In this document: piece after piece, positions 1-8,228 of the stretch
How the letters are laid out: the number at the start of each line of letters is the position of its first letter
Numbering within the stretch: the stretch's first letter is position 1
Origin: Clostridiales bacterium
GTDB taxonomy: Bacteria > Bacillota > Clostridia > Christensenellales > Aristaeellaceae
DNA: 18,128 nt
Reading direction: 5' to 3'
NCBI GenBank assembly: GCA_004557805.1
Contig: SFFS01000071.1
Location: 1 to 18,128 of the forward strand
The notes under the pieces: generated by a model
What the model was told of the DNA's origin: nothing
The model's database searches: none
Seen by the model: only the letters and a program-made list of their open reading frames with translations
Made by a program: the position numbers and the translations under genes

Positions 1-986
1 TGATACGCCGCCGCCATGCACGCCGTACACATGCAGGAAATCCACGCGAACAAGAACTGGAAATTGCGCATGTCGTCGTAGTTTTTTCGGACGCTCTCCG
101 TAACGATGCTGTTGCCGATGCTCCCGCTCATCGCGTTGCATATGGCAAGCATAATCCCGTATACCGCCGAATAAATGTAAAAATAATTCCCATAAACCGT
201 CGTTGCAACCAGCCCGAACAGCGTGGAAACGATAATGCTGTCGAACGAGTTGCGGAACTTATCGCCCATCCGGCCCAGCAGCAGCGCGCCGACCTGACGC
301 TTCAATTCCGCCGGCATCTGCAATCGCTGTTTTTTCCTGCAAATCAGGTCGGGATACCGCTTCAGCGCACAGCGCTGAATCAGCACGTTCGACACGACCG
401 TCCCTGCGACCAGCAGCAGCACATAAACATAGAAATTGCGCGTAATGAGCAGCGCCGCAAACTGCGCGATATAGCGGATCACGTTTACGGCTGTACGGAT
501 GTTGCTGGTCAGATCCTGCCGCTGATCGGCCAGCAGAACGGTTTCTTTGTAGGCAAAAAGGAAATAGCTGACGACCGTATTGAGCAGATACAGCAGATAC
601 AGCGCGTACAGGTTGATCGTTTCCGGATACGTTCCATGGATCAGCCGCGTGAGGAACGGCGTCACGCACAGGCCGGCGGCCAGAATCACCGCTCCGACGA
701 TCGCGTATATTTTGCGTATAAGCGTCAGGTAGCAGCGAACCTTTTCCCTGTCGCCCTCCGCCATGGGCTTATACATGCAATAGACGATTGCGGTATTAAA
801 CCCAAGCTCCGCAAGGCTCAGCACCTCGAGGATCGCGGAAAACAGGCCGGAAAGGCCCGTATATTCCGCGCCCATAACCCAGAGGATCACCGTCCGGTTC
901 AGAAACGGAAAAATGATGGAAACGATTCGGTTGACGATTCCCGCCGCGATGTTCCGCGCCGTGTTTCTGGTTCTGCTGTCCGCCAT
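1..986 (-). CDS. Wzx-type polysaccharide flippase, C-terminus beyond window
   Basis: Partial gene: about 328 codons are readable before the window edge, with no stop. The product is a multi-pass membrane protein that begins MADSRTRNTARNIAAGIVN and has repeated hydrophobic stretches. It looks like a member of the polysaccharide transporter (PST/Wzx) branch of the MOP flippase superfamily, which moves undecaprenyl-pyrophosphate-linked repeat units across the cytoplasmic membrane. The pattern NRTVILWVMGAEYTGLSGLF near residues 30-50 is typical of the first helices of Gram-positive EPS flippases. I chose the ATG at 986-984 because AAAGGA lies about 8 nt upstream. The gene starts 45 nt after the stop of the Wzy-GT4 gene, so it is probably the fourth gene of the operon driven from the promoter at 5927-5955. 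Family assignment is fairly sure; the substrate is unknown. Confidence 0.85.
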   Translation of the reverse strand, partial: MADSRTRNTARNIAAGIVNRIVSIIFPFLNRTVILWVMGAEYTGLSGLFSAILEVLSLAELGFNTAIVYCMYKPMAEGDREKVRCYLTLIRKIYAIVGAVILAAGLCVTPFLTRLIHGTYPETINLYALYLLYLLNTVVSYFLFAYKETVLLADQRQDLTSNIRTAVNVIRYIAQFAALLITRNFYVYVLLLVAGTVVSNVLIQRCALKRYPDLICRKKQRLQMPAELKRQVGALLLGRMGDKFRNSFDSIIVSTLFGLVATTVYGNYFYIYSAVYGIMLAICNAMSGSIGNSIVTESVRKNYDDMRNFQFLFAWISCMCTACMAAAY

Positions 987-1031
987 TTCGTATGTTCCTT
1001 TGCAAAAGCGTATTTCGGGGAATGCGCCCGC

Positions 1032-3374
1032 TCAAATCTCTCCCAGATAAATGCGTTCCAGCTTCCCAACGACGTTCCGCATATCCCACTCGTCCACGCC
1101 TTCGTTGTAGCGTATCTCGCCGCGCGGCTGCGCCGCAATCTGCGCGGCCCACTGCGCGGCGCCGGCCGCCAGCGGAATCTGGATAAAATAGTTTGAAATC
1201 GCCGCCGCCCGCGGCGTCGCATCGCTTGCGAAGCAGAGCACGCCCGCCTTCTGCGCTTCAATCACCGCAATGCCAAGCCCCTCGGATGTCGACGGGAACA
1301 CAAACGCGTCCATCGCGTGCAGCAGGTCGGGCACGTCGCTGCGGTTTTCGGTGATTCTGCACCGCTCCTGCAGACCAAGCGCCTCGATTTTCGCCTGCGT
1401 CTGCGCCCGCCCGTCGCCCGCGCCCACCATCAGCAGATACGCGTCGGGGCGCAGGCGCAGAATCTCGCTGAAAACGTCGATCAGGAACGAATGGTTCTTC
1501 TGCGCGGCAAATCGCCCGACGTGCCCCACAACGAAAGCGTTTTCCGGAATTTCAAATTCCGCCCGCACCTCCGCGCGCGGCCGGAAGGCCTCGTACTTCG
1601 AAAAATCAATCCCGTTATTCAGCACAATAGAATCGGTCACATGGAAGGCCTCGTCGGCCTCGCGCCGCATTCTGTCATGGAGCGTAATGAAGCGCATATG
1701 ACGGTATTTTGCCAGCTGCTTCGCGGCCAGAAAATTCAGCCGCGCCTTCGCCGATTTTCCATTCCACAGGCGGGTGATTTCGCTATGAATCGTGTGAATC
1801 AGCCGCGTATGTTCGTCCAGGTTTGCAAACCACACATAGCTGTTGATCATCAGATGCGAATGCAGCACGTCCGGGTTCAGCGCGCGCAGCTGCCGGCGCA
1901 CGCACGCATACTCCCGCAGATTAAGCCATGCCTTTTCCGCCAGATTCCGCCATCTGCCCTTGACCCGATCGGAAATATATATAATTTTAATTCCCTGCTC
2001 CTCCAGCAGCTTTTCATACGGCGTATTCAGCCGGTTCAGGCACAGAATGGTCAGATCAAAGCGCGTTTTATCGAGCATCAGCGCGTAATCCTTCACCAGC
2101 GTTTCCGCGCCGCCCATGGAAAGGCCATGAATGAAATGCACCAGCTGCACCGGCCGGGGCGCTCCGCCCGCGCTTTTGATTTTTTCCGGCGCCATATGCG
2201 CCAGCCCGCCAAAGAGCAGCAAATAATACTGAAGGTTGAAGACATTCGGCCGCTGATAGACGCTCGCAAAGAACACGATGATATAGAAAAAACTGCGCCT
2301 TGTTTTCGTGCTGTTCTGTATCGCGCCCCACAAAAGTGAACCGTACATGAGAAGGAAACCGGCGATGCCGTAATCAATTACATATATTTTGTACGTCAAA
2401 CCTCCGATTGCATTCGCTCTGGTATATCCGCTTCCGAAGCCAAAGAACGGCCGTTCGGCCAGTGCCTTTGCAAATAATGCGTCAACCGTTTCGTTGCTGC
2501 GGTTATCCCCCACCCAGCCGTCTTTCGTAATCGCAAGCCGCGCAAAAAGGTGATCGATCGCCGCGTTTCCGGTTTGCACATGCGGCAGAACGAGCACAGC
2601 CATAATCGCCGCGCAGACAAGCGCGCAGAATACCTTGGGCTTTTTCGTGCTGAGCAGGAGAACATAGATCCCGATCATCACAAAAAAAGCCAGCGACATC
2701 GTCAATATGCCTGCCAGAAGGATGATCCAGTTCGATTTTTTCCGCAGGTTCAGCCCGTCCGCGCACAGCAGCAGCGCGGCCAGCGTTCCCCAATAGCCCG
2801 GCTCGTTGCAGAAGCCGCACAGCTGGATATGCGATCCCTTATACAGGAATACAATCCCGTAGCTGACGTATTCCGAGCCGTACATTTCAACGTACCTTTC
2901 AATATAGTACGGCACAACCTGATGCGGCAGCGGCAGCGAAAGCTGGTACGATACATAGCAGACGATCGCCAGCACCGACGCATAAACCCACATTTTTCGT
3001 AAATACCGGAACGCCAGCCGCTGGCATTTCTCGCCGCTGAGGATGAACGCCGTCATCTGCAGCAGCATCAGCAGCCCGCGGAAGCGCCGCGGGCCATAGC
3101 TGTCCAGCACCGGCAGGAACGTCGCGATCAGGCACGATGCGAGCGGTATGGCCGCTTTTTTCAGGCTGAACCTTCTCTCCCGCAGAATCGGCAGCATGAT
3201 AACGCCCCATGCGGCATACTGCGAATAGCGCAGGATCGCGTTCAGCAGCTCCTTCCGCTGCGTAATGCCCGACATCGCGTGGCCCCACAGGCTCAGAACC
3301 ACCGAAGCCGCGAACAGCCACGCCTGCGCCTGCACCACCCAGCCTGTGCGCCTCTTATCGCTTGTAATCTCCAT
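1032..3374 (-). CDS. Fusion of Wzy-like polysaccharide polymerase and GT4 glycosyltransferase
   Basis: A single uninterrupted frame encodes two proteins usually made separately. Numbering is from the upstream ATG at 3392 (786 aa). Residues about 20-400 form a polytopic membrane domain with roughly ten hydrophobic segments and the motif NEPGYWG (196-202), typical of O-antigen polymerase/ligase-like Wzy proteins. From about 415 a GT-B glycosyltransferase of family GT4 begins: GGAET at 427-431, the nucleotide-binding stretch GHVGRFAAQKNH at 623-634, and an EX7E pair at E704/E712. The linker is only about 15 residues. The ATG at 3392 overlaps the previous stop as ATGA but has no Shine-Dalgarno; the ATG at 3374 follows AAAGGGAG and is preferred here, though the choice is open. 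Predicted role: polymerising the repeat unit and adding one sugar to it. The sugar is not predictable. Confidence 0.87.
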   Translation of the reverse strand: MEITSDKRRTGWVVQAQAWLFAASVVLSLWGHAMSGITQRKELLNAILRYSQYAAWGVIMLPILRERRFSLKKAAIPLASCLIATFLPVLDSYGPRRFRGLLMLLQMTAFILSGEKCQRLAFRYLRKMWVYASVLAIVCYVSYQLSLPLPHQVVPYYIERYVEMYGSEYVSYGIVFLYKGSHIQLCGFCNEPGYWGTLAALLLCADGLNLRKKSNWIILLAGILTMSLAFFVMIGIYVLLLSTKKPKVFCALVCAAIMAVLVLPHVQTGNAAIDHLFARLAITKDGWVGDNRSNETVDALFAKALAERPFFGFGSGYTRANAIGGLTYKIYVIDYGIAGFLLMYGSLLWGAIQNSTKTRRSFFYIIVFFASVYQRPNVFNLQYYLLLFGGLAHMAPEKIKSAGGAPRPVQLVHFIHGLSMGGAETLVKDYALMLDKTRFDLTILCLNRLNTPYEKLLEEQGIKIIYISDRVKGRWRNLAEKAWLNLREYACVRRQLRALNPDVLHSHLMINSYVWFANLDEHTRLIHTIHSEITRLWNGKSAKARLNFLAAKQLAKYRHMRFITLHDRMRREADEAFHVTDSIVLNNGIDFSKYEAFRPRAEVRAEFEIPENAFVVGHVGRFAAQKNHSFLIDVFSEILRLRPDAYLLMVGAGDGRAQTQAKIEALGLQERCRITENRSDVPDLLHAMDAFVFPSTSEGLGIAVIEAQKAGVLCFASDATPRAAAISNYFIQIPLAAGAAQWAAQIAAQPRGEIRYNEGVDEWDMRNVVGKLERIYLGEI

Positions 3375-3388
3375 GGACTCCCTTTCCG

Positions 3389-4480
3389 TCATTCAAAAAC
3401 GTATTCGACGAACGCTTCAACCGTCGATTGTATGTCGTACTTCTTTTCAATAAACTCCCGCTCCGTGCAGACATGCTCCGACGCGCGCGCTATACATGCG
3501 TCCGCCCATTGCTTCGCGTCGCCCAGCGGCAGGAATTCCACCAGCCCGGTAACCGCCGCCTCGCGCGTGATCGTATCGGCGATCACGCAGGAAAGCCCGC
3601 AGGCCTGCGCCTCCACCACAGTGTTGGGCAGCCCTTCGTAAAACGACGGGAACGCGAACACATCCATCGCCGACAGCACCGCCGGAATATCCGCGCGCAC
3701 GCCCGCAAACACAACCGCGTCCTTTAGCCCGAGCGCTTCGGCCTGCCGCCGGACGGCTTCTTCCCCTTCGCCGCCGCCGGCAAGCAGCAGCTTCGCATCC
3801 GGCCGCCGCGCGTGAATTTCCCGGAATACTTCGAGCAGGAACGGATGGTTTTTTTGCTTGGCAAACCTGCCCACATGGCCCACGAGCAGCGCGCCGTCGC
3901 CCATTCCAAGCTCCGCGCGAACCCGCCCGCGGCCTTCTTCATCATAGCGGAATACGCTCAGATCGACCGCGTTGTGCAGCAGTCCCGCCGTCCCCTTCTC
4001 GATGCAGCCCTTTCCGAACACGTGCTCCGCCGCCTCCGTCGATGGCGCGATGCGCACGTTGGCGAAAAGCCGCGGCATAAACGCGCACAGCTTATGCACG
4101 AGCAGCGCATTTTTCGTGTTTCCGGCTCTTGAGTTTGTCGAGCGGTACACGCGCCTGCGCGCGCCGCCCATCCACGCCGCCAGCAGATCCAACGCGGCCG
4201 GCGTGTTCGATGAGGCGCGCAGAACGCACTTATACTGTTCCTTCCGCACGAGAGACGCGATCTCGCAGAAGTTTTTCAGCGGCTTCTGGGTCTTTGCGTG
4301 AATATGAAAAATCCGCCCGCCCAGCGCCTCGATTTCATCATCGTAGAAGCACTTTTCGTCCGTCGTCACAGCGAAATCCATCTGATACAGCGACCTGTCC
4401 AGATTCCGGTATATTTTCATCAGGATGGTTTCCGCACCCCCGGCGCTCATCCCTCCCATAATGCACAGCATGCGCTGCAT
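3389..4480 (-). CDS. GT4-family glycosyltransferase, EpsF-like
   Basis: 363-aa GT-B fold glycosyltransferase. The N-terminal acceptor domain has the glycine-rich loop SAGGAET (12-18). The C-terminal donor domain has GHVGRFAKQKNH (201-212) and the EX7E pair in EGLPNTVVE (E282 and E290), which contacts the nucleotide-sugar in family GT4. Length is normal for the family. It is cytoplasmic or membrane-associated and should add one sugar to the lipid-linked oligosaccharide. The start has an excellent Shine-Dalgarno, AAGGAGAG, 6-7 nt before the ATG. It follows the WbaP-like gene by 34 nt and overlaps the Wzy-GT4 gene. Its donor domain is strikingly similar to the GT4 half of that neighbour, suggesting an old tandem duplication. 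It resembles Bacillus EpsF by motif pattern, but donor and linkage cannot be read from the sequence. Confidence 0.9.
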   Translation of the reverse strand: MQRMLCIMGGMSAGGAETILMKIYRNLDRSLYQMDFAVTTDEKCFYDDEIEALGGRIFHIHAKTQKPLKNFCEIASLVRKEQYKCVLRASSNTPAALDLLAAWMGGARRRVYRSTNSRAGNTKNALLVHKLCAFMPRLFANVRIAPSTEAAEHVFGKGCIEKGTAGLLHNAVDLSVFRYDEEGRGRVRAELGMGDGALLVGHVGRFAKQKNHPFLLEVFREIHARRPDAKLLLAGGGEGEEAVRRQAEALGLKDAVVFAGVRADIPAVLSAMDVFAFPSFYEGLPNTVVEAQACGLSCVIADTITREAAVTGLVEFLPLGDAKQWADACIARASEHVCTEREFIEKKYDIQSTVEAFVEYVFE

Positions 4481-4514
4481 AGCCTCTCTCCTTCCGCCGT
4501 GCGCGCCGCGCGCT

Positions 4515-5873
4515 TTATCCGGCCGCCTTATCTCTGGCGCTGTATTTCAGTTCGGCCTTCTCTTCGCCGACGCCTTCCGTGCTTTCCCGGCTGGCCAGAA
4601 TTTTCACTGTGGCCAGCAAAATGCACAGATCCTCCAGAATGCCGGGCTTTGCGATATACATCAGATCCATCAGCAGCTTGTCGTAGGGCATGGTGTTGTA
4701 TTTGCCGTACACCTGCGCATAGCTGGTCAGCCCTGCCCTCACCTGCAAGCGCAGCGCGAATTCCGGCAGCGTTTTTTCATATTCGGCCGCGATTTCCGGC
4801 CGTTCGGGGCGCGGCCCCACAAGGCTCATATCGCCCTTGAGAAGATTCAGCAGCTGCGGCAGCTCGTCCTCGCGGCAGGCGCGGATCACCCGGCCCACCT
4901 TCGTCACGCGCGGGTCGCGTTCCCCAGCCGACAGCACCGCGCCGCTATATTTTTCCGCGTCGACGCACATGCTGCGGAATTTCAGGATATTAAACTGCTT
5001 TCCGTCCTTCGTCAGGCGCACCTGTTTGTAAAGCGCGGGGCCGCCGTCGCTTTTCACGGCGAGAGCCGTCGCCAGCATCAGCGGCGAAAGCGCCGCCAGC
5101 GCCAGCGCGGAGACGACGATATCCATTACGCGCTTGGCAATGCGGTATTCCAGCGGCGGCGCGCTGCGCCTGCAATATTCAATCGGGAGATGAAACATAT
5201 GCAGCGGCTCGGCCGCGCTCATCAGCACGTCGCCGATGCGCGGAATAACCAGCACACGGATATTGTGCAGCAGGCAATATTTCAGGATAACGTTGCGCTC
5301 GTGCGTGTGAACGCCGCTGAGGAACACCTCGCTGTAGCCGTCCAGCACAGTCAGATCGCGCGTCACTTCCTCCACGGCGAAGCTCCTGCGCACATCGTAG
5401 CGCGCCTCCAGCCCATAGGTGGAGATCAGCTTTTCCATGCCCTGCCGCACGTCGTAGACAATCGCCGATTTCAGCGGCGGATGCGCTGCAAAATACATCC
5501 GGTGCGCGACAAGCGCCCACGCCGTGCCGAGCGCGCACTGGCACGCGAACGCCGCCATGCCCGGCCAGATGTTCGGGCAGTGGATCGACAGCATCCAGAT
5601 CACCAGAAACGCGGCGCAATCCGTTGCGCCCACGGCGATAATCTGTCCAAACGCCATATCGCGAATCTGCGCGATTTGCAGGCGAAACCCGTCCAGCTTG
5701 CGCGCGATGTGATAATACGCTATCGCGTACAGCACGATCAGAATCGCCGAAACCTGCCGGGAGTTCACCGTCATCGTTCTCGGTTCATAATACAGAAACC
5801 AGCAGCACAGGAACGGGGTCAACATCAGCAGCACGTTCACTGCCTTCGCCATCGGCGTGTAAAACTTCTTCAC
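4515..5873 (-). CDS. Polytopic undecaprenyl-phosphate sugar phosphotransferase (WbaP/EpsE-like)
   Basis: 452-aa polyprenyl glycosylphosphotransferase that starts glycan assembly by moving a sugar-1-phosphate from a UDP-sugar to undecaprenyl phosphate. Four N-terminal hydrophobic segments (about 9-29, 41-56, 77-96, 104-124) precede a CoA-binding-like domain (about 135-235). The catalytic bacterial sugar transferase domain follows from about 243, with a re-entrant helix at 249-272, KFRSM at 298-302, the catalytic Asp-Glu pair in DELPQLLN (336-343), GPRPE at 353-357 and GLTSYAQVYGKYN at 381-393. Length matches the five-segment WbaP/WcaJ architecture. The start is GTG, set by AAAGGTGG about 7 nt upstream. 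It is the first gene after a perfect consensus promoter (5927-5955). It is the second initiating transferase in this locus; the other is at 10529-11161. The specific sugar is not predictable. Confidence 0.93.
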   Translation of the reverse strand: MKKFYTPMAKAVNVLLMLTPFLCCWFLYYEPRTMTVNSRQVSAILIVLYAIAYYHIARKLDGFRLQIAQIRDMAFGQIIAVGATDCAAFLVIWMLSIHCPNIWPGMAAFACQCALGTAWALVAHRMYFAAHPPLKSAIVYDVRQGMEKLISTYGLEARYDVRRSFAVEEVTRDLTVLDGYSEVFLSGVHTHERNVILKYCLLHNIRVLVIPRIGDVLMSAAEPLHMFHLPIEYCRRSAPPLEYRIAKRVMDIVVSALALAALSPLMLATALAVKSDGGPALYKQVRLTKDGKQFNILKFRSMCVDAEKYSGAVLSAGERDPRVTKVGRVIRACREDELPQLLNLLKGDMSLVGPRPERPEIAAEYEKTLPEFALRLQVRAGLTSYAQVYGKYNTMPYDKLLMDLMYIAKPGILEDLCILLATVKILASRESTEGVGEEKAELKYSARDKAAG

Positions 5874-5926
5874 AGCTTGGCCACCTTTAACGTTTTGCGG
5901 GCAAACCGCCCATTTCCCAATTTTCT

Positions 5927-5955
5927 ATTATAATGGAAACAAAACATTATGTCAA
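5927..5955 (-). promoter_or_regulatory. Perfect sigma-A-type promoter for the second polysaccharide operon
   Basis: On the minus strand, TTGACA (5955-5950) and TATAAT (5932-5927) are separated by exactly 17 bp, so both hexamers match the housekeeping consensus. Transcription should start near 5920, leaving a leader of about 45 nt before the GTG at 5873. The promoter sits within the cluster, just upstream of the WbaP-like gene, and would let the downstream four genes be expressed independently of the wzz operon. Confidence 0.9.
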
Positions 5956-5963
5956 CGACCGTA

Positions 5964-5977
5964 GATTATCCATAATC
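5964..5977. promoter_or_regulatory. Candidate operator: palindrome upstream of the internal promoter
   Basis: A perfect inverted repeat, GATTAT-CC-ATAATC, lies 8 bp upstream of the -35 hexamer, followed directly by the 8-bp palindrome ATACGTAT (5978-5985). Position and symmetry suit a dimeric activator or repressor. A related AT-rich palindrome lies upstream of the other polysaccharide promoter (13646-13660). Binding is inference. Confidence 0.4.
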
Positions 5978-5989
5978 ATACGTATTTTA

Positions 5990-6015
5990 TTTTTCAGGGC
6001 ATACGCCCTGAAAAA
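5990..6015. repeat. Perfect 11-bp hairpin at the end of the first polysaccharide operon
   Basis: TTTTTCAGGGC (5990-6000) is fully complementary to GCCCTGAAAAA (6005-6015) around a 4-nt loop. It lies 14 nt beyond the stop of the glycosyltransferase at 6030-7103 and upstream of the internal promoter. On neither strand is the stem followed by a U-tract, since the T-run is inside the stem. It is therefore not a classic intrinsic terminator. It may protect the 3' end of the transcript or act as a weak terminator. Confidence 0.5.
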
Positions 6016-6029
6016 CGCCCGGCCGCAGC

Positions 6030-7103
6030 CTACATCCCCTTCTTCCTGCGCGTCTTTTCCACGCAGGCCATCCATTCGTCCGTAATCCTGCCGATTTCCA
6101 GTTCTCCTGCAAGCTCCGCAGCCTTCCGCGCGCAGCCTTCCCGCAGCGCTTCGTCCCGCAGCATCCTGCGCATCGCGTCCGTCAGCCCTTTCTCGCTGCC
6201 GCAATCGACGAGCAGCCCGTTTTCGCCGTCGCGAATCACATCGACCGCGCCCGAAACCTTCGTTGAAACGACGGGCAGCCCCATGCACATCGCCTCCAGC
6301 AGCGCGTTGGACATCCCCTCGTAATCGGACGCCATCACGAACAGCTCCGCCGTGCTGATTCTTTCAAATACGTCCGTCACCGCGCCCGGCAGCTCCACGC
6401 GCTCCCGCAGGCCGTACGCCTCCGCAGCGCGGAGCACTTCCTCGCGCATATCGCCCTCGCCGTAGAAGGCGATCCGATGCTCCGGAAACTCCTCGGACAG
6501 GTTCCGGAACGCGTCGAGGATCATCAGCGGCCGCTTCAGCCCGATTACGCGCCCGACGGTCACGATCTTCTTTTCCTTCCGCCGCTTCAGCGCGCAGCCC
6601 TGATACTCGCCCAGATCGATGGGGTTGTAAATCACATCGGTCTTTCGGCGAATGGTACGGCAAAAATAATTCCTGTTGTTTTCGCTCTGTACCACCATCG
6701 CATCGGCAAAACGATATAAAAAGTCCTTTACATGCCGGTATACGAATCTCTCCGCGCGGCGCGGGTCGCTTACATCGCCGACAATCAGCGGCGTTTTCAA
6801 ACCCATCGTCGCGACGATGTTCACCATGTTAAACGGCGCTATAAACGAAATTACCACGTCCGGACTCTGCCGCCGAATGTAATTTCTGCGCCAGAGGATA
6901 TGCCGGAGCACGTTCTTTCTCCCGATAACCTGCTCGTCCACCGTCACCCTGACGCGAGGATCGACGGCATAAAAAACCGGCCTGTCGTAATACAGCAGCA
7001 GCTCGACCTCGTGGCCTCTTTTCACCATCTCCTGCGCAAGCAGGCACACCACGCGCTCCGCGCCGCCCTGCGTCATCGTCCCCACGGAAATCATGATCTT
7101 CAT
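6030..7103 (-). CDS. GT4-family glycosyltransferase
   Basis: 357-aa GT-B glycosyltransferase. It has the N-terminal loop TQGGAERVV (11-19), the donor-site stretch VGRVIGLKRP (183-192) with the usual Arg and Lys, and the EX7E pair in YEGMSNALLEA (E262, E270). The C-terminus is Lys/Arg-rich (RRKKGM), as in membrane-associated members. The overall pattern recalls the PglH/PglJ and EpsD type of enzymes that extend lipid-linked glycans, but the donor cannot be assigned. The ATG overlaps the previous stop by 4 nt (ATGA), with GGAGG about 11 nt upstream, indicating translational coupling. It is the last gene of the operon that begins at the wzz promoter: a 156-bp non-coding gap with a hairpin and a new promoter follows. 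Confidence 0.9.
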   Translation of the reverse strand: MKIMISVGTMTQGGAERVVCLLAQEMVKRGHEVELLLYYDRPVFYAVDPRVRVTVDEQVIGRKNVLRHILWRRNYIRRQSPDVVISFIAPFNMVNIVATMGLKTPLIVGDVSDPRRAERFVYRHVKDFLYRFADAMVVQSENNRNYFCRTIRRKTDVIYNPIDLGEYQGCALKRRKEKKIVTVGRVIGLKRPLMILDAFRNLSEEFPEHRIAFYGEGDMREEVLRAAEAYGLRERVELPGAVTDVFERISTAELFVMASDYEGMSNALLEAMCMGLPVVSTKVSGAVDVIRDGENGLLVDCGSEKGLTDAMRRMLRDEALREGCARKAAELAGELEIGRITDEWMACVEKTRRKKGM

Positions 7104-8212
7104 CGCGCGGCGGCCTCCTCTCCGGTCAGGCGTTCAATCTGCTGCAAATAGGCTTCCGTTACGATCCGGCGATCAAACTCGCGCTCCATCTTCGCGCGCG
7201 CCGCGCGGCCCATCGCCGCCTTTTCGGCATAGGGCAGCGCGAGGAATTTCTCCACGGCCCGCGTCATTGCGTCCGCGTCATGCGAGCGGAAAAGGAAGCC
7301 CGTCGCGCCGTCGTCGATCCCCTCGCGCACGCCGGGAATATCCGATCCGATGCACGCGCGGCCCATCGCGCTGTGCTCCAGCACCACGTTCGTCATTCCC
7401 TCGTAATAACTCGGATGAATCACCGCGTGGCACTCGGCGATAGCGGGCTTCATATCCAGCCGCACCCCGCAATAGCGGATCACGCCGCGCTCCTGCATCC
7501 GGGCGATTTTCGCCCGGTATTCGTCCTCGTCATAATCGCCGTAAACGCGGAATTCAACGTCCGGATGCGCCGCCTTCACGCGCTCGGCGCACTGCAAAAA
7601 CTCGTCGATGCCCTTGATTTTCACAATCCGCGCCACGTAATTGAAGATGATCTTCCCCTCCGGCGGATATTCGCAGAACGCAAACTCCTCCAGGTTTACG
7701 CCCGAGCCCGGAATCAGCCTCCCGGGCACCCTGCCGCGCAGCAGGCGGCCGAGCACATCGCGCTCCTGCGCGTTCTGATACATCATACACGCCGCCCCGC
7801 GGAATCCCACGTAGCTCAGCGCGTATACGATGCGCCGCAGCCATTTCTGTTCCGGCTCGAACTCCATCAGCCCCGCGTTGTTGACGATATATTTCACGCG
7901 CTCCGCGCGGCAGGCGATCCCGCCGTAAATGGAGCTTTTGCTGGTATACGTCAGCACAATATCAGGCCGAACGGCGCGAATCGTCCTGCAATAGCGCAGG
8001 ATCAGCTTCAGATCGTGCAGCGGATTCGTTCCGCGCCGGTCGATCGGCAGGTCGATAAACTCGCAGCCGTCGTCCTTCAGCGCGTCGATCTTGCTCCCAT
8101 ACGGGCACACCAGCACCACGCGCCAGCCCCGCCGCAGCATTTCACAGATCAGTTCCCGCCGGAAATTATAGAAGTTGTTATCCTTCGGCGAGAGCATCAT
8201 CACCGTTTTCAT
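7100..8212 (-). CDS. GT4-family glycosyltransferase, CapM/PglA-like
   Basis: 370-aa GT-B enzyme of the CapM/PglA-like GT4 subgroup. The N-terminus MKTVMMLSPKDNNFYNFRRE has the N-terminal pattern of this subgroup, which lacks the GGAE loop. Further motifs are PGSGVNLEEF (168-177), YVARIVKIKGIDEF (192-205) and the EX7E pair in YEGMTNVVLEHSAMG (E271, E279). Enzymes of this subgroup usually add the second sugar to an undecaprenyl-pyrophosphate-linked first sugar made by a small mono-topic transferase. That fits the PglC-like gene upstream in the same operon (10529-11161). The start follows CGGAG only 3 nt away, within a purine-rich leader. It begins 16 nt after the ATP-grasp stop and overlaps the next glycosyltransferase by 4 nt. 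The exact sugar is unknown. Confidence 0.9.
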   Translation of the reverse strand: MKTVMMLSPKDNNFYNFRRELICEMLRRGWRVVLVCPYGSKIDALKDDGCEFIDLPIDRRGTNPLHDLKLILRYCRTIRAVRPDIVLTYTSKSSIYGGIACRAERVKYIVNNAGLMEFEPEQKWLRRIVYALSYVGFRGAACMMYQNAQERDVLGRLLRGRVPGRLIPGSGVNLEEFAFCEYPPEGKIIFNYVARIVKIKGIDEFLQCAERVKAAHPDVEFRVYGDYDEDEYRAKIARMQERGVIRYCGVRLDMKPAIAECHAVIHPSYYEGMTNVVLEHSAMGRACIGSDIPGVREGIDDGATGFLFRSHDADAMTRAVEKFLALPYAEKAAMGRAARAKMEREFDRRIVTEAYLQQIERLTGEEAAAR

Positions 8213-8228
8213 TTCTCCGCTCCGCCTC

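Noticed and set aside
1317..2339. 340-codon plus-strand frame; similar case at 7280-8317 (345 codons)
   Set aside because: Both lie wholly antisense to well-supported glycosyltransferase genes and encode biased, domainless sequences.
4425..5933. 502-codon open frame on the plus strand
   Set aside because: Antisense shadow of the WbaP-like gene. No family motif, no ribosome site of note, and composition dominated by His, Arg, Gln and Ala.
5990..6015. Intrinsic terminator call for the perfect hairpin
   Set aside because: No U-tract follows the stem in either direction; the T/A runs are part of the stem itself. Kept only as a hairpin.
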